Part shown: positions 51,969 to 62,673 of the stretch, one piece after another | Layout: each line of letters opens with the position of its first letter | Position numbering within the stretch: the stretch's first letter is position 1 | From: Shewanella sp. | GTDB taxonomy: Bacteria; Pseudomonadota; Gammaproteobacteria; Enterobacterales; Shewanellaceae | Reading direction: 5' to 3' | NCBI GenBank assembly: GCA_028223395.1 | Contig: JAOIUG010000001.1 | Location: 21,288 to 85,287 of the forward strand | Length of the DNA: 64,000 nucleotides | Notes under the pieces: model-generated | Database searches by the model: none | What the model was told of the DNA's origin: nothing | Seen by the model: the letters and a program-made list of their open reading frames with translations, nothing else | Translations under genes and position numbers: made by a program

Positions 51969-53549
51969 TTAAAATTGATTCATTGTATTATCTTTACCTG
52001 ATGCCTTTAACGCTTGATCACCAGAGAAGTATTCTTTGTGATCATCTCCTATGTCTGAACCGGCCATATTTTGGTGTTTAACGCAGGCAATGCCTTGGCG
52101 GATCTCTTGGCGCTGCACATTCGCGACATAACCGAGCATCCCTTGCTCACCAAAGTATTCTTTTGCCAAGTTATCGGTAGATAACGCGGCAGTATGATAA
52201 GTCGGCAATGTAATAAGATGATGAAAAATACCAGCTTCGCGAGAAGCGTCTGCTTGAAATGTCCTGATTTTTTCGTCTGCTTGAATGGCCAACTCGGTAG
52301 CGTCATACTGGGCATTCATTAATTGCTCGCGCTGATAACTTGACACATCCTCTCCAGCTTGAAGCATCGCATCAAACACTTGCTGACGGAAATTGAGCGT
52401 CCAGTTAAACGATGGCGAGTTATTATAAACCAGCTTTGCATTCGGAATTGTGTCACGGATCTTACTGACCATCGCGCCTATTTGGGCAACATGGGGCTTT
52501 TCGGTTTCAATCCATAAAAGATCTGCACCATTTTGCAGTGCGGTGATGCAATCAAGCACGCAGCGTGCTTCACCGGTCCCTTGACGAAATTTAAACAATC
52601 CATTAGGCAAACGTGCAGGTTTAACTAACTGATCCCCTTGCTTAAACACCACCTCTGCATGGGATAAGCTCGCAACGTCAACCACTTCAACATCTAAAAA
52701 AGAGTTGTACTGATCTGCGAGATCACCAACCGTATTGGTCACAGCAATTTTTTGAGTTAACCCAGCACCGAGTGAATCTGTACGAGCAACAATGACGCCA
52801 TCGTCAATACCTAACTCAAGAAATGCATAGCGCACTGCATTGATTTTAGATAAAAATTCAACGTGTGGCACTGTCACTTTACCGTCTTGGTGACCACATT
52901 GCTTAACATCAGACACTTGATTTTCAATCTGAATACAACACGCACCCGCTTCAATCATTTGTTTTGCCATAAGGTAGGTAGCTTCCTCATTACCAAAGCC
53001 GGCGTCAATATCGGCAATGATCGGCACAACATGGGTTTCAAAGCGATCAATTTTTGACTGGATCGCCGCTTTATCTGCAGGGCTTGCGGCATCGAGCTGG
53101 CGAAATAGCCCTCCAAGTTCTCGCGCGTCAGCTTGACGAAGAAAAGTATAGAGCTCTTTGATCAACGCGGCGACCGAGGTTTTTTCATGCATTGATTGAT
53201 CTGGCAATGGCCCAAACTCACTGCGAAGGGCAGCAACCATCCAGCCTGATAGGTATAAATAACGGCGCTTTGTGCTCAGCAAGTGCTTCTTAATTGAAAT
53301 CATTTTTTGCTGAGCAATAAAGCCGTGCCAACATCCAAGTGATTGCGTGTACTGCGATGGGTCGTTATCGTAATTGTCCATATCTTCACGCATGATCTTG
53401 GCTGTATATTGAGCAATATCCAAACCTGTTTTGAAACGGTTTTGTATACGCATACGAGCAACTGATTCAGGGTTAATAGCACGCCATGCATTGCCCTGTG
53501 TGTTAATCAAGGTAGCAGCGTCATCGATGTTAGCACTGTAATTTTTCAT
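51969..53549 (-). CDS. aceA: Isocitrate lyase (long form)
   Basis: Splits isocitrate to glyoxylate and succinate, the first glyoxylate-shunt step. At 526 aa it is the long type. The catalytic Cys lies in KQCGHQDG where many enzymes have KKCGH; ADIDAGFGNEEATY (Mg region), ARTDSLGAG and YNNSPSFNW are present. It is divergent from a LysR regulator whose other side is glcB, so the three genes form a glyoxylate-shunt locus. Confidence 0.95.
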   Translation of the reverse strand: MKNYSANIDDAATLINTQGNAWRAINPESVARMRIQNRFKTGLDIAQYTAKIMREDMDNYDNDPSQYTQSLGCWHGFIAQQKMISIKKHLLSTKRRYLYLSGWMVAALRSEFGPLPDQSMHEKTSVAALIKELYTFLRQADARELGGLFRQLDAASPADKAAIQSKIDRFETHVVPIIADIDAGFGNEEATYLMAKQMIEAGACCIQIENQVSDVKQCGHQDGKVTVPHVEFLSKINAVRYAFLELGIDDGVIVARTDSLGAGLTQKIAVTNTVGDLADQYNSFLDVEVVDVASLSHAEVVFKQGDQLVKPARLPNGLFKFRQGTGEARCVLDCITALQNGADLLWIETEKPHVAQIGAMVSKIRDTIPNAKLVYNNSPSFNWTLNFRQQVFDAMLQAGEDVSSYQREQLMNAQYDATELAIQADEKIRTFQADASREAGIFHHLITLPTYHTAALSTDNLAKEYFGEQGMLGYVANVQRQEIRQGIACVKHQNMAGSDIGDDHKEYFSGDQALKASGKDNTMNQF

Positions 53550-53659
53550 TTTTTTATTCCTTTAACAATATGATTAGCGGCGGTTGATCACGTTGAAAAT
53601 ATTAGTAACATCTGGTTAAATAAGTCTAATTTATAGTTTTTATTATCGGTATTTATTTA

Positions 53660-54625
53660 ATGAATATATCTCGTATTGATTTGAATTTATTAGTTTATCT
53701 TGATGTTTTACTCCGTGAAAGAAATGTAACTAAAGCGGCCGATCAGCTAGGGATCAGCCAACCGGCCATGAGCAATGGGTTAAAAAGGTTACGCGTGTTA
53801 TTTGATGATCCGTTGTTGATCAGAACAAGCCAAGGGATGACGCCGACCCAAAGAGCGCAAGCTTTGCAGCCAACCATCAGTGAGCTTATTATCGGGCTAG
53901 AAAAAGTGGTGCAGCCACGCGCTGAATTTAATGCTGCCGCCAGTGAGCAAGTGTTTCGCGTGATGGCCAGTGACTACGCTGAATCGACATTGATCCCACC
54001 GTTAATCGCCAAATTGCGCACACAAGCCCCAAATGTGATCCTCGATATCATGACGCCAAGTGATGTCAGCTTTTCTGATGTCGAGCAAGGCCGAGTGGAT
54101 ATGGTGATAAATCGTTTTGACAGTATTCCACAGTCTTTTCATCAAAAAGTATTGTGGAGTGATGATTTTAGCTGCTTGATCAGTAAAACCAATCCAGTAT
54201 TAGCCAACTTTTCGTTAGCCAGCTACCTAGATGCGCAGCATGTGTGGGTGAGTAAAACGGGAATGGGCGTCGGTGTGGGGATGGATCCGGCAGATGTTCA
54301 ACGGCTTGGCTGGGTTGATGAAGCACTCACTCGTATTGGTGTGCAACGGCGGATCACGGTATTTACGCGTCATTATCAAGCTGCGTGTTTGTTGGCAGAG
54401 CAGCAAGATCTGATCGCAACAATTCCAAGCAAAATGGCCAGGCAATATGTGCATAACGAGCGGGTCTCAATTGTCGCCCCTCCGTTTATTATTCAACCAA
54501 TAGCCCTTACGATGGCCTGGAGTCCGCTGTTACAACATAACCCTGCGCATAAGTGGATGCGACAACTGATCACGGAAACAGCTGACAGTTTTAGTCGCGA
54601 AAGTATCAATTGCCAGCGCAGTTAA
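53660..54625 (+). CDS. LysR-family regulator of the glyoxylate shunt
   Basis: A 321-aa LysR-type regulator: N-terminal winged helix-turn-helix (residues 5-62, with NVTKAADQLGISQPAMSNGLKRL) and a periplasmic-binding-like effector domain. It lies between aceA (divergent) and glcB (same strand), so it probably controls both; a T-N11-A site was not verified. The effector is unknown, with acetate, glyoxylate or glycolate as candidates by context only. Confidence 0.88.
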   Translation: MNISRIDLNLLVYLDVLLRERNVTKAADQLGISQPAMSNGLKRLRVLFDDPLLIRTSQGMTPTQRAQALQPTISELIIGLEKVVQPRAEFNAAASEQVFRVMASDYAESTLIPPLIAKLRTQAPNVILDIMTPSDVSFSDVEQGRVDMVINRFDSIPQSFHQKVLWSDDFSCLISKTNPVLANFSLASYLDAQHVWVSKTGMGVGVGMDPADVQRLGWVDEALTRIGVQRRITVFTRHYQAACLLAEQQDLIATIPSKMARQYVHNERVSIVAPPFIIQPIALTMAWSPLLQHNPAHKWMRQLITETADSFSRESINCQRS

Positions 54626-54784
54626 CACTGTCTGCGTAGATGATGTGCTGATCCAGTATTAACATCATTTGTATGAATAGTCATTATTCGAACTATCAAT
54701 TAGATAAATGCGGCGTGATTGATATAGGGTAAAACGTACTTGCCTGAACGGTGTTTAGGCGTCATGAAGACAAAGGGATGGCGT

Positions 54785-56962
54785 ATGACAACATATATTC
54801 AGTTTGGTGGGTTACAAGTAGCCTCAGTGCTTGCTCAGTTAGTCGAAGAAGAGATCTGCCCTGGCAGTGGGATCGGTGCAGATGAGTTTTGGACCGGTTT
54901 TAAACAGATCATCACGCACTTCAGTCCCATCAATCGGCAGTTGTTAGCCAAGCGTGAACAGTTACAAGCTCAGCTCGATGAGTGGTATTTAGGCCATCAA
55001 GCAAAAGAGCATGATTTAACCGCTTATAAAGCATTTTTATATGATATTGGTTATCTCGTACCCGAAGGGCCCGCATTTTCAATCAGCACTGAAAATGTTG
55101 ACGCTGAGATCACCTCTCAAGCCGGCCCACAATTGGTCGTGCCCGTTAAAAATGCGCGCTTTGCATTAAATGCGGCTAACGCAAGATGGGGCAGTTTATA
55201 CGATGCACTGTATGGTACGGATGCGATTGCAGCTTCGCCCACGGCTGAGGAGACTCAAGTATATCATCCGCAGCGAGGCGCTAAAGTGATCGCGTTTGCG
55301 AAAGCGCACCTTGATAACGCTGCGCCTTTATTACAAGGGCAACATGATGACGCCGTATTATATCAGGTCAAGGACAATCAGCTCGCCATTACGCTGCGCC
55401 AAGGTCGTGTCACAGGGCTTAGGGATCCTGAACAATTTGTCGGTTACGTGGGCGAAACGACAGATCCCAGTGCGATATTAATTAAAAATAATGGGTTACA
55501 TATTGAGATCCAACGCGATAAGCACAGCGTGATTGGCCGAGCTGATCATGCGGGCGTGAGCGATCTGTTAGTGGAAGCGGCTGTGACGACCATTATGGAC
55601 TGTGAAGATTCTGTAGCAGCCGTCGATGCTGACGATAAAGTCGCCATTTATCGCAACTGGCTTGGGTTAATGCAAGGCAACCTAAGCGCCTCACTGAACA
55701 AAAAAGGTAAATCTATCCTGCGTGAACTTAATGATGACCGGGCTTACATTAAGCCTTGTGGTAACGCATTCACGCTGCCGGGCCGCAGTTTATTGTTTAT
55801 ACGCAATGTGGGGCATTTAATGACCAGCGACGCGGTGCTTGATAAAAAAGGCCAGCCGGTACCCGAAGGAGTATTAGATGCCATGATCACCACATTAGCG
55901 GCGCTGCATGATCTAAACGGAAACAATCATCATCGACGTAATAGCCGTAGAGGCTCGATCTACATTGTTAAACCTAAAATGCATGGTCCTGAAGAAGTTA
56001 AGTTTACTTGTGATCTCTTTAGCCGAATTGAAGACGTGCTGCAATTAGCCCGCAATACTATCAAAATTGGCATTATGGATGAAGAACGCCGCACAACGGT
56101 CAACCTTAAAGAGTGCATTCGTGTTGCCAGTCACCGCATCGTGTTCATTAACACAGGCTTTTTAGACAGAACAGGAGATGAGATCCACACCTCAATGCAG
56201 GCTGGCGCGGTTGTCGCCAAGTCGTTAATGAAACAACAACAATGGATTAAAGCCTATGAGGATTGGAATGTCGATATCGGTTTAGCATGTGGTTTACAAG
56301 GCCGCGCGCAAATAGGTAAAGGCATGTGGCCAATGCCAGATGAAATGGCGGCGATGTTAGCGCAAAAAGGTGCTCATCCAGCAGCGGGCGCAACAACCGC
56401 ATGGGTGCCTTCACCTAATGGTGCGGTGCTTCATTCACTGCACTATCACCAAGTGGATGTTAACGCGGTGCAAAAAACCTTGAAACAGCGTAAGCCCGCA
56501 AGCCTAGATAACTTACTCACATTACCTTTGATGCCTCGCTCATTTGAATTATCCGCCGAACTAAAGGCGTTTGAATTGGATAATAACGCCCAAGGTATTT
56601 TAGGCTACGTGGTGCGCTGGATAGATCAAGGCGTGGGTTGCTCAAAAGTACTTGATATTAATCATGTGGGATTGATGGAAGACAGAGCAACCTTGCGGAT
56701 CTCTTCACAGCATTTAGCCAACTGGTTACTGCATGGGATCTGTACTGAAGCGGAAGTGATGGCCTCGCTGAAAAAAATGGCGGTGATTGTCGATCAGCAA
56801 AATAAGCACGACCGTGACTATGTGGCAATGTCACCCGGTTTTGATGGACTCGCTTTTAAGGCCGCGTGCGATCTGGTATTTAATGGCGCGGCGCAACCTT
56901 CTGGCTACACGGAGCCGCTGCTGCATGCTTATCGAATCAAGGCCAAAGCGTTAACTCATTAA
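54785..56962 (+). CDS. glcB: Malate synthase G
   Basis: Condenses glyoxylate with acetyl-CoA to malate. From ATG 54785 ([13 protein letters not shown]) it is 725 aa, near E. coli GlcB (723). Seen: [32 protein letters not shown], the catalytic segment [28 protein letters not shown], and [19 protein letters not shown] frame from 54740 adds 15 residues without a better site. It follows the LysR gene and ends at a strong terminator. Confidence 0.96.
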   Translation: MTTYIQFGGLQVASVLAQLVEEEICPGSGIGADEFWTGFKQIITHFSPINRQLLAKREQLQAQLDEWYLGHQAKEHDLTAYKAFLYDIGYLVPEGPAFSISTENVDAEITSQAGPQLVVPVKNARFALNAANARWGSLYDALYGTDAIAASPTAEETQVYHPQRGAKVIAFAKAHLDNAAPLLQGQHDDAVLYQVKDNQLAITLRQGRVTGLRDPEQFVGYVGETTDPSAILIKNNGLHIEIQRDKHSVIGRADHAGVSDLLVEAAVTTIMDCEDSVAAVDADDKVAIYRNWLGLMQGNLSASLNKKGKSILRELNDDRAYIKPCGNAFTLPGRSLLFIRNVGHLMTSDAVLDKKGQPVPEGVLDAMITTLAALHDLNGNNHHRRNSRRGSIYIVKPKMHGPEEVKFTCDLFSRIEDVLQLARNTIKIGIMDEERRTTVNLKECIRVASHRIVFINTGFLDRTGDEIHTSMQAGAVVAKSLMKQQQWIKAYEDWNVDIGLACGLQGRAQIGKGMWPMPDEMAAMLAQKGAHPAAGATTAWVPSPNGAVLHSLHYHQVDVNAVQKTLKQRKPASLDNLLTLPLMPRSFELSAELKAFELDNNAQGILGYVVRWIDQGVGCSKVLDINHVGLMEDRATLRISSQHLANWLLHGICTEAEVMASLKKMAVIVDQQNKHDRDYVAMSPGFDGLAFKAACDLVFNGAAQPSGYTEPLLHAYRIKAKALTH

Positions 56963-56964
56963 AT

Positions 56965-56997
56965 AAAAAGCCTTAACAATAACTGTTAAGGCTTTTT
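56965..56997. terminator. Bidirectional terminator, glcB/adhE
   Basis: AAAAAGCCTTAACA-ATAAC-TGTTAAGGCTTTTT is a perfect 14-bp stem with A and T flanks, serving the convergent glcB and adhE genes. Confidence 0.92.
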
Positions 56998-57020
56998 AGA
57001 TCAAAAGGACTCAAGTTGGT

Positions 57021-59636
57021 TTAGTCGTCGAAATAGTCATTACCGTAATAACTGGCCAGTAATAGTTGTTTGAGTTCTGCAATTAGTGGGTAGCGAGGAT
57101 TCGCGCCCGTGCATTGATCATCAAATGCATCTTCAGCTAACTCATCTAACTTGGCAAGGAAGTCGGCTTCGTTGACGCCGGCAGCTTGGATTGAGCTTGG
57201 AATGCCAATCTTCGTCTTGATGAGATCAATTTCTTTAAGTAAAGCGTCGACTTTCTGTTCATCGGTTACATCATCACCTTGGGTGCCTTCAAGTGTTAAG
57301 TACTCGGCTATTTTGGCATAACGGCACAGCGCTTTAGGGCGATCATATTGGCTGAATGCAGCTTGTTTCGTGGGCAGATCGGTTGCATTAAAGCGGATCA
57401 CGTTGCTGATCAACAACGCATTCGCTAAGCCATGAGCTAAGTGAAACTCCGCGCCAAGTTTGTGCGCCATTGAGTGGCAAATACCGAGAAAGGCATTGGC
57501 AAACGCAATCCCTGCAATGGTTGCTCCGTTGTGCACTTTTTCTCGGGCGAGTGGGGCATTTGCTCCGTGCTCGTAGGCGTCTGGTAAATGTGTAAACAGC
57601 AGATCGAGTGCTTGCAATGCTTGGCCATCGCTATACTCATTAGCCATCACACTGACATAAGCTTCAAGGGCGTGGGTTATCGCATCAATGCCACCAAAAG
57701 CCGTTAATGATTTGGGCATATCCATGACTAAATTTGGATCAACAATCGCCATATTGGGGGTCAATTGGTAATCGGCAATTGGATATTTCATGCCGGTAAC
57801 TTCGTCTGTCACAACGGCAAAAGGAGTGACTTCAGATCCTGTGCCGGACGTAGTCGGGATCGCCACCATCTGCGCTTTTTTACCCATTTTAGGGAATTTA
57901 TAAATACGTTTACGAATGTCCATAAAACGCAAAGCAAGATCGGTAAAGTGCACATCAGGGTGCTCGTACATCACCCAAATAATTTTCGCGGCATCCATCG
58001 GAGAGCCACCACCGAGGGCAATGATCACATCGGGTTGGAAACTGTGAGCGACTTTTGCGCCTTGTTGCACCACTTGCATGGTCGGATCGGCTTCTACATC
58101 GTAGAAAATCTCGGTTTCTAAACCTTGGCTTTTAAGGATCTTGATGGTTTCATCGCAGTAACCGTGGTTAAAGAGGTATTTATCGGTGACGATCAACGCC
58201 CGCTTTTTATCTGATAACTCTTCTAACGCAATCGGTAAGCTGCCGCGGCGGAAGTAAATAGAAGAAGGTAGTTTGTGCCACAGCATATTTTCAGCCCTTT
58301 TAGCGACCATTTTTTTATTGATGAGATGACTAGGACCGACGTTTTCAGAAATAGAGTTTCCTCCCCAAGAGCCGCAGCCTAACGTCAACGAAGGGGCGAG
58401 TTTAAAGTTATATAAGTCACCAATTCCACCTTGAGAAGCGGGAGTGTTGATCAGGATCCGCGCCGTTTTCATTCTAAAGCCAAAGGCTTTTACACGCTCA
58501 ACTTGTGTGTCTTGATTGGTGTATAACCCTGATGTGTGACCAATGCCGCCTAATGTCACTAAAGCTTCGGCTTTGTCCATTGCATCATTAAAGTCATCAG
58601 CGCGGTACATCGCCAGTAATGGAGAGAGTTTTTCATGGGCAAAGGCTTCGGCTTCATTGATGTCACTGACTTCACCAATTAACACTTTGGTACTGTGGTG
58701 CACATCGATCCCGGCCATACTGGCAATCGTGGCGGCGCTTTGACCTACAATATCAGCATTAAGCCCGCCATTTTTTAAGATCACACTTTGCATGGCGGCG
58801 GTTTCTGCCTTCGTCAATATATAACCGCCGTGGCTCGCGAACCGCTCTTTAACGGCCTCATAGCTCTCATCGACAATAATGACCGCTTGCTCAGAAGCGC
58901 ACACAACGCCGTTATCAAAGGTTTTTGACATTAATATAGAGCTCACCGCGCGTTTAATATCGGCGGTTTCATCAATAACAATTGGCGTATTGCCCGCCCC
59001 AACACCGATAGCCGGTTTACCAGAAGAGTAAGCCGCTTTCACCATGCCAGGCCCACCGGTTGCGAGTATTAAGTTAATGTCTTTGTGTGTCATTAATTGG
59101 TGAGATAACGCCACTGAGGGCGCATCAATCCAACCGATGATATCTTGTGGCGCGCCGGCAGCAACTGCCGCTTCGAGTACAATTCTGGCCGCGGTAGTGG
59201 TGGACTCTTTAGCTCTGGGATGCGGTGAGAAGATAATGCCATTGCGAGTTTTTAAACTGATCAGAGCTTTAAAAATGGCTGTAGAAGTCGGATTGGTGGT
59301 TGGCACTATCCCGCAGATTAGCCCGACAGGCTCTGCAATAGTGATGGTTCCAAAGGTAGGATCTTCTGATAAGATCCCACAGGTTTTTTCATCTTTATAC
59401 TTGTTATAAATGTATTCAGAAGCAAAGTGGTTTTTAATCACTTTATCTTCCAAGACGCCCATACCGGTCTCATTGGCTGCCATTTTTGCAAGGGAAATCC
59501 GAGCATCAGCCGCGGCAAGTGCAGCGGCTCTGAAGATCACATCCACTTGCGCCTGAGAATAATTGGCAAATTGACGCTGCGCGGCAACGACTTTGTCGAC
59601 TAAAGTATTGAGTTCTTGCTCATTCGTTACTGTCAT
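57021..59636 (-). CDS. adhE: Bifunctional aldehyde/alcohol dehydrogenase AdhE
   Basis: Converts acetyl-CoA to ethanol in two steps. N-terminal CoA-acylating aldehyde dehydrogenase (residues 1-440, nucleophile Cys in NGVVCASEQAV near 249) joined to a C-terminal iron alcohol dehydrogenase (about 450-860; GGGSPMDAAKIIW, GGIDAITHALEAY, HSMAHKLGAEFHLAHGLAN). Length 871 aa (E. coli 891). It forms spirosomes in relatives. AGGA precedes ATG 59636. A terminator-like hairpin sits in the leader. Confidence 0.96.
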   Translation of the reverse strand: MTVTNEQELNTLVDKVVAAQRQFANYSQAQVDVIFRAAALAAADARISLAKMAANETGMGVLEDKVIKNHFASEYIYNKYKDEKTCGILSEDPTFGTITIAEPVGLICGIVPTTNPTSTAIFKALISLKTRNGIIFSPHPRAKESTTTAARIVLEAAVAAGAPQDIIGWIDAPSVALSHQLMTHKDINLILATGGPGMVKAAYSSGKPAIGVGAGNTPIVIDETADIKRAVSSILMSKTFDNGVVCASEQAVIIVDESYEAVKERFASHGGYILTKAETAAMQSVILKNGGLNADIVGQSAATIASMAGIDVHHSTKVLIGEVSDINEAEAFAHEKLSPLLAMYRADDFNDAMDKAEALVTLGGIGHTSGLYTNQDTQVERVKAFGFRMKTARILINTPASQGGIGDLYNFKLAPSLTLGCGSWGGNSISENVGPSHLINKKMVAKRAENMLWHKLPSSIYFRRGSLPIALEELSDKKRALIVTDKYLFNHGYCDETIKILKSQGLETEIFYDVEADPTMQVVQQGAKVAHSFQPDVIIALGGGSPMDAAKIIWVMYEHPDVHFTDLALRFMDIRKRIYKFPKMGKKAQMVAIPTTSGTGSEVTPFAVVTDEVTGMKYPIADYQLTPNMAIVDPNLVMDMPKSLTAFGGIDAITHALEAYVSVMANEYSDGQALQALDLLFTHLPDAYEHGANAPLAREKVHNGATIAGIAFANAFLGICHSMAHKLGAEFHLAHGLANALLISNVIRFNATDLPTKQAAFSQYDRPKALCRYAKIAEYLTLEGTQGDDVTDEQKVDALLKEIDLIKTKIGIPSSIQAAGVNEADFLAKLDELAEDAFDDQCTGANPRYPLIAELKQLLLASYYGNDYFDD

Positions 59637-59971
59637 AGTGCTATCCTAAAAAAATTTAGCAAAAAGTTGTTTTGCTAAATATTCTCATCATGGCCCGATA
59701 CCATGAAGAAAAATTACACCCAAACACAGGTTGTGACTGTGATCCACGCCGCATAAATACAGCTAGCTGTAATAAAATTACCACAATAACGATAAATCAT
59801 TGCTGTTATATGACCTCATTGAATGAATAAACGGTTAATTGATTATTAATAATTATTCAAAGTTGTGATTTCGGTTAGAAAAACTCATTTCTGAATTCAA
59901 ATCGATTGCGTTAGAGTAGCGCCACTTCATTTACACATCGATAAAGCGCCTTAGGCGCAGAGGATACGACG
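59637..59971. promoter_or_regulatory. Divergent promoter region adhE / marC-type gene
   Basis: This 335-bp gap must contain the promoters of both genes. Apart from the leader hairpin, the rest is AT-rich. TTGTGATTTCGGTTAG near 59865-59880 is a poor Rex-box match; I do not claim a site. Confidence 0.4.
59654..59680 (-). terminator. Terminator-like hairpin in the adhE leader
   Basis: In transcript sense ATTTAGCAAAA-CAACT-TTTTGCTAAAT is a perfect 11-bp stem followed directly by a T run and then AGGATAGCACT before the ATG. It looks like an intrinsic terminator placed upstream of the ribosome site, i.e. a possible attenuator. Confidence 0.55.
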
Positions 59972-60604
59972 TTGGATTTAACTCTTTATGTTAAGTTTTT
60001 TTTAGGGTTAATAGCGATCATTAATCCCTTCGGATTATTGCCTGTTTTTGTCAGCTTAACCAGCCACCAAACGGAGGCTGAGCGTAACCACACCGGCAAA
60101 GTGGCAAACATTGCGGTGGTGATTATTTTACTTGTTACCATTTTTGCTGGCCAGCATATTCTTAACCTTTTTAGTATTTCACTGTCAGCGTTTAGAATTG
60201 CAGGGGGGACATTGATCTGCATTATTGCGATGTCGATGTTGCAAGGTAAATTAGGTGAAGTGAAGCGCAACAAAGAGGAAGATCGAGAAGCGTCAGGCAT
60301 GGACTCTGTGGCTGTGGTGCCTTTAGCCTTACCTCTAATGGCCGGCCCCGGTGCGATTAGCTCTGTTATCGTCTCTGCTGCAGAGCACAATACGCTAGAG
60401 AATTTAGTCGGGATGTCTATCACGGTGATCTTATTTGGTTTACTCAGCTTTATGCTGTTTAGAATGGCGCCAATGATTTTTAAGGTATTAGGTAATACTG
60501 GCATTAACGTGATTACTCGTCTGATGGGGTTGTTAATGCTTTCAATTGGGATTGAAGTGATTTCTGCAGGGATCAAAGGCTTATTTGCAGGGATTGTGGT
60601 GTAG
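59972..60604 (+). CDS. MarC/UPF0056-family membrane protein
   Basis: A 210-aa integral membrane protein with six hydrophobic segments, matching the MarC family (KFFLGLIAIINPFGLLPVF at the start, VVPLALPLMAGPGAISSVIV in the middle). Function is not established; a drug-export role proposed for E. coli MarC was not upheld. The frame begins with TTG 59972 preceded by AGAGGA. It is convergent with dgt, from which it is separated by nested inverted repeats. Confidence 0.85.
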   Translation: MDLTLYVKFFLGLIAIINPFGLLPVFVSLTSHQTEAERNHTGKVANIAVVIILLVTIFAGQHILNLFSISLSAFRIAGGTLICIIAMSMLQGKLGEVKRNKEEDREASGMDSVAVVPLALPLMAGPGAISSVIVSAAEHNTLENLVGMSITVILFGLLSFMLFRMAPMIFKVLGNTGINVITRLMGLLMLSIGIEVISAGIKGLFAGIVV

Positions 60605-60642
60605 CGCTCACTGGCCTCGCGCAGTGCCAGTGAGCGAGGCCA
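60605..60642. repeat. Two overlapping, mutually exclusive hairpins
   Basis: Stem 1: CGCTCACTGGC (60605-60615) with GCCAGTGAGCG (60626-60636). Stem 2: TGGCCTCGC (60612-60620) with GCGAGGCCA (60634-60642). Both are perfect and share bases, so only one can form at a time. Location is between convergent 3' ends. Confidence 0.7.
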
Positions 60643-61977
60643 TTATAACTCTCGGTTGAACTCAATCATCGAACTGGCTTTGGGGCTAAAGAGGTGTTGA
60701 TGCAACCGAGCAGCAAATTCATCGGTCATGCCTGATATATAATCCGCAATCACGCGATGACCATTGAGCTTTTGCGCTTGGGCTGCTTGCCAACGCTCTT
60801 GGGTATGTAAAGGCAGTAAGCGTGCAGGATCTGAGATAAAGGCTTCAAACAGTTCCATCACAATTTGCTGACCTTTATATTCCAACATTTGTATTTCAGG
60901 CTTACGGATCACATACCGATACACCAACTGTTTAAGCACGTCCAATGCCGCTGCAAATGCCTGCTCCAATGAGGCATTGTATCTGAGCAGCGGGGCGTCA
61001 AACTGTGTATTCTCATCAATAGAGATGGCCGTAACAAACCCATTAACCAATGTGCCAATGGCATCTTTACGCCGATGATGCTGGCTAGAAAAGAGCCGAT
61101 CTCCAATATCAGAAAATGTTGAACTGACCCAGTTATCTTGGCTGTCACAAAGGTGTTTTTCTACATCTTGCGTCCATTGTTCACGGGTGATGATCCCCAT
61201 GACGATGGCGTCTTCAAGATCATGGACTGCATAGGCAATATCATCTGCTAGCTCCATGATGGAACAATCAAAGGATTTATATTGGGTTCTACGGTGCGCA
61301 CTGCCATCAAGCGATTGATGTGATAGAAACAGGGCTTTATCGGCGCTCGATAGTGGCGATAATACCCAATCAAGGATCTTAATATCATCATCAAAAATCC
61401 CTTTTACCGGTGGCCATTGAGCGGGTTTGAGTTGCCTGAAGTGTTGCACGTCCACGTGAGGCTGTTTTTGATGCAATAAGTGGTAAGGTGCTGGGTATTT
61501 GAGCACACCCAGTAAGGTGCGCCGACATAAATTCATGCCATAACTTTCAGTATAAGGTTCCAGTCTCGCTAAGATCCTAAAGGTTTGGCCGTTGCCTTCA
61601 AATCCACCATGATCGCGCATCATATAATTTAAGGCGACTTCACCGCCATGGCCAAATGGCGGGTGGCCAATGTCATGGGCAAGGCATAATGATTCAATCA
61701 AACTCATCGAACTGAGCAAGGTATGGTGTTTTGGGTATTTTTGTTTTAATTGCGCGCAGATCCCGGTGCCAATCTGGCTCACCTCCAGCGAGTGAGTTAA
61801 TCGAGTTCGGTAGAAATCATTGAGCCCAACACCTAACATTTGCGTTTTGGCTTGTAGGCGTCTAAAAGCGGCAGAGTGTAAGATCCGAGCCCGATCATGT
61901 TGATAAGGGCTACGGTGATCATTACGTCTTTTTTTATCTTCGATTAATCGTCGCTCACACCAAGATATGTTGTCCAT
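60643..61977 (-). CDS. dgt: dGTPase-like HD-domain phosphohydrolase
   Basis: Hydrolyses dNTPs, probably dGTP, to nucleoside and triphosphate. 444 aa. The HD motif is complete: [29 protein letters not shown] and [13 protein letters not shown] (distal Asp). Begins [20 protein letters not shown] like the deoxyguanosinetriphosphate-triphosphohydrolase-like type. It is 18 bases downstream of yfbR on the same strand. Confidence 0.92.
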   Translation of the reverse strand: MDNISWCERRLIEDKKRRNDHRSPYQHDRARILHSAAFRRLQAKTQMLGVGLNDFYRTRLTHSLEVSQIGTGICAQLKQKYPKHHTLLSSMSLIESLCLAHDIGHPPFGHGGEVALNYMMRDHGGFEGNGQTFRILARLEPYTESYGMNLCRRTLLGVLKYPAPYHLLHQKQPHVDVQHFRQLKPAQWPPVKGIFDDDIKILDWVLSPLSSADKALFLSHQSLDGSAHRRTQYKSFDCSIMELADDIAYAVHDLEDAIVMGIITREQWTQDVEKHLCDSQDNWVSSTFSDIGDRLFSSQHHRRKDAIGTLVNGFVTAISIDENTQFDAPLLRYNASLEQAFAAALDVLKQLVYRYVIRKPEIQMLEYKGQQIVMELFEAFISDPARLLPLHTQERWQAAQAQKLNGHRVIADYISGMTDEFAARLHQHLFSPKASSMIEFNREL

Positions 61978-61995
61978 ATGCTGTCCTTATTGACC

Positions 61996-62583
61996 CTATA
62001 ATTGCTTATTGATGTCATCTAAATCCAGTGTAAAACTGGGAATAAAATGCTCGATAAAGTAGTGAACTGCGAGATTAGGATCTTGATGCAAACTTTGCTC
62101 TAATCGTTTTTTGGCGGTATTAAACTCCGTGTTTCCGGCCCGTTTTTCTTCGAGACATTTAAGGTATGCACACAGCGTATCGGCTGACTTCACCAATGCT
62201 TTGTAGTCACTGTCGGCATGTTTACTGGTCAGTAAACCTTGATAATCTTCTTTGAACTCTTCTGGCACCATATCGAGTAATCGTTGCTCTGCGATGGCTT
62301 CAATTTTTTTATATTCAGCTTCGATTTCTTTATTGAAATATTTAACTGGAGTGGGCAGATCGCCGGTGAGGATCTCACTGGCATCGTGAAAAATCGCAAT
62401 GGTAGCGGCTTGGTGAGCATCGTAGTTGCCATCAAATTTTTTGTTGCTAATGATGGCCAATGCATGGGCGACAATGGCGACCTGTAGTGAATGCTCTTGG
62501 ACGTTTTCAGTGCGGACATTAAACATAAGTGGCCAGCGTTGAATTAATTTCATTCTAGCAAGGTGGGCGAATAAATGGCTCAT
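61996..62583 (-). CDS. yfbR: 5'-deoxynucleotidase YfbR
   Basis: HD-domain enzyme that removes the 5'-phosphate from deoxynucleoside monophosphates. 195 aa (E. coli 199). Metal ligands: [12 protein letters not shown] (His), [20 protein letters not shown] (HD) and the distal Asp in KSADTLCAY. Together with dgt it would dispose of excess dNTPs. It is the middle gene of alaA-yfbR-dgt. Confidence 0.94.
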   Translation of the reverse strand: MSHLFAHLARMKLIQRWPLMFNVRTENVQEHSLQVAIVAHALAIISNKKFDGNYDAHQAATIAIFHDASEILTGDLPTPVKYFNKEIEAEYKKIEAIAEQRLLDMVPEEFKEDYQGLLTSKHADSDYKALVKSADTLCAYLKCLEEKRAGNTEFNTAKKRLEQSLHQDPNLAVHYFIEHFIPSFTLDLDDINKQL

Positions 62584-62673
62584 TGGATCCCTTAATAAAC
62601 AAGTGGCTCATTGAGGTTAACATAATCTGTTTAGTAAAAAACGGCCGATTTGGCCGTTACATTGGCTTTATGA

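Noticed and set aside
59986..60576. Open frame of 196 codons on the minus strand
   Set aside because: It lies entirely antisense to the marC-type gene, which has clear membrane-family features; the antisense product resembles no protein.
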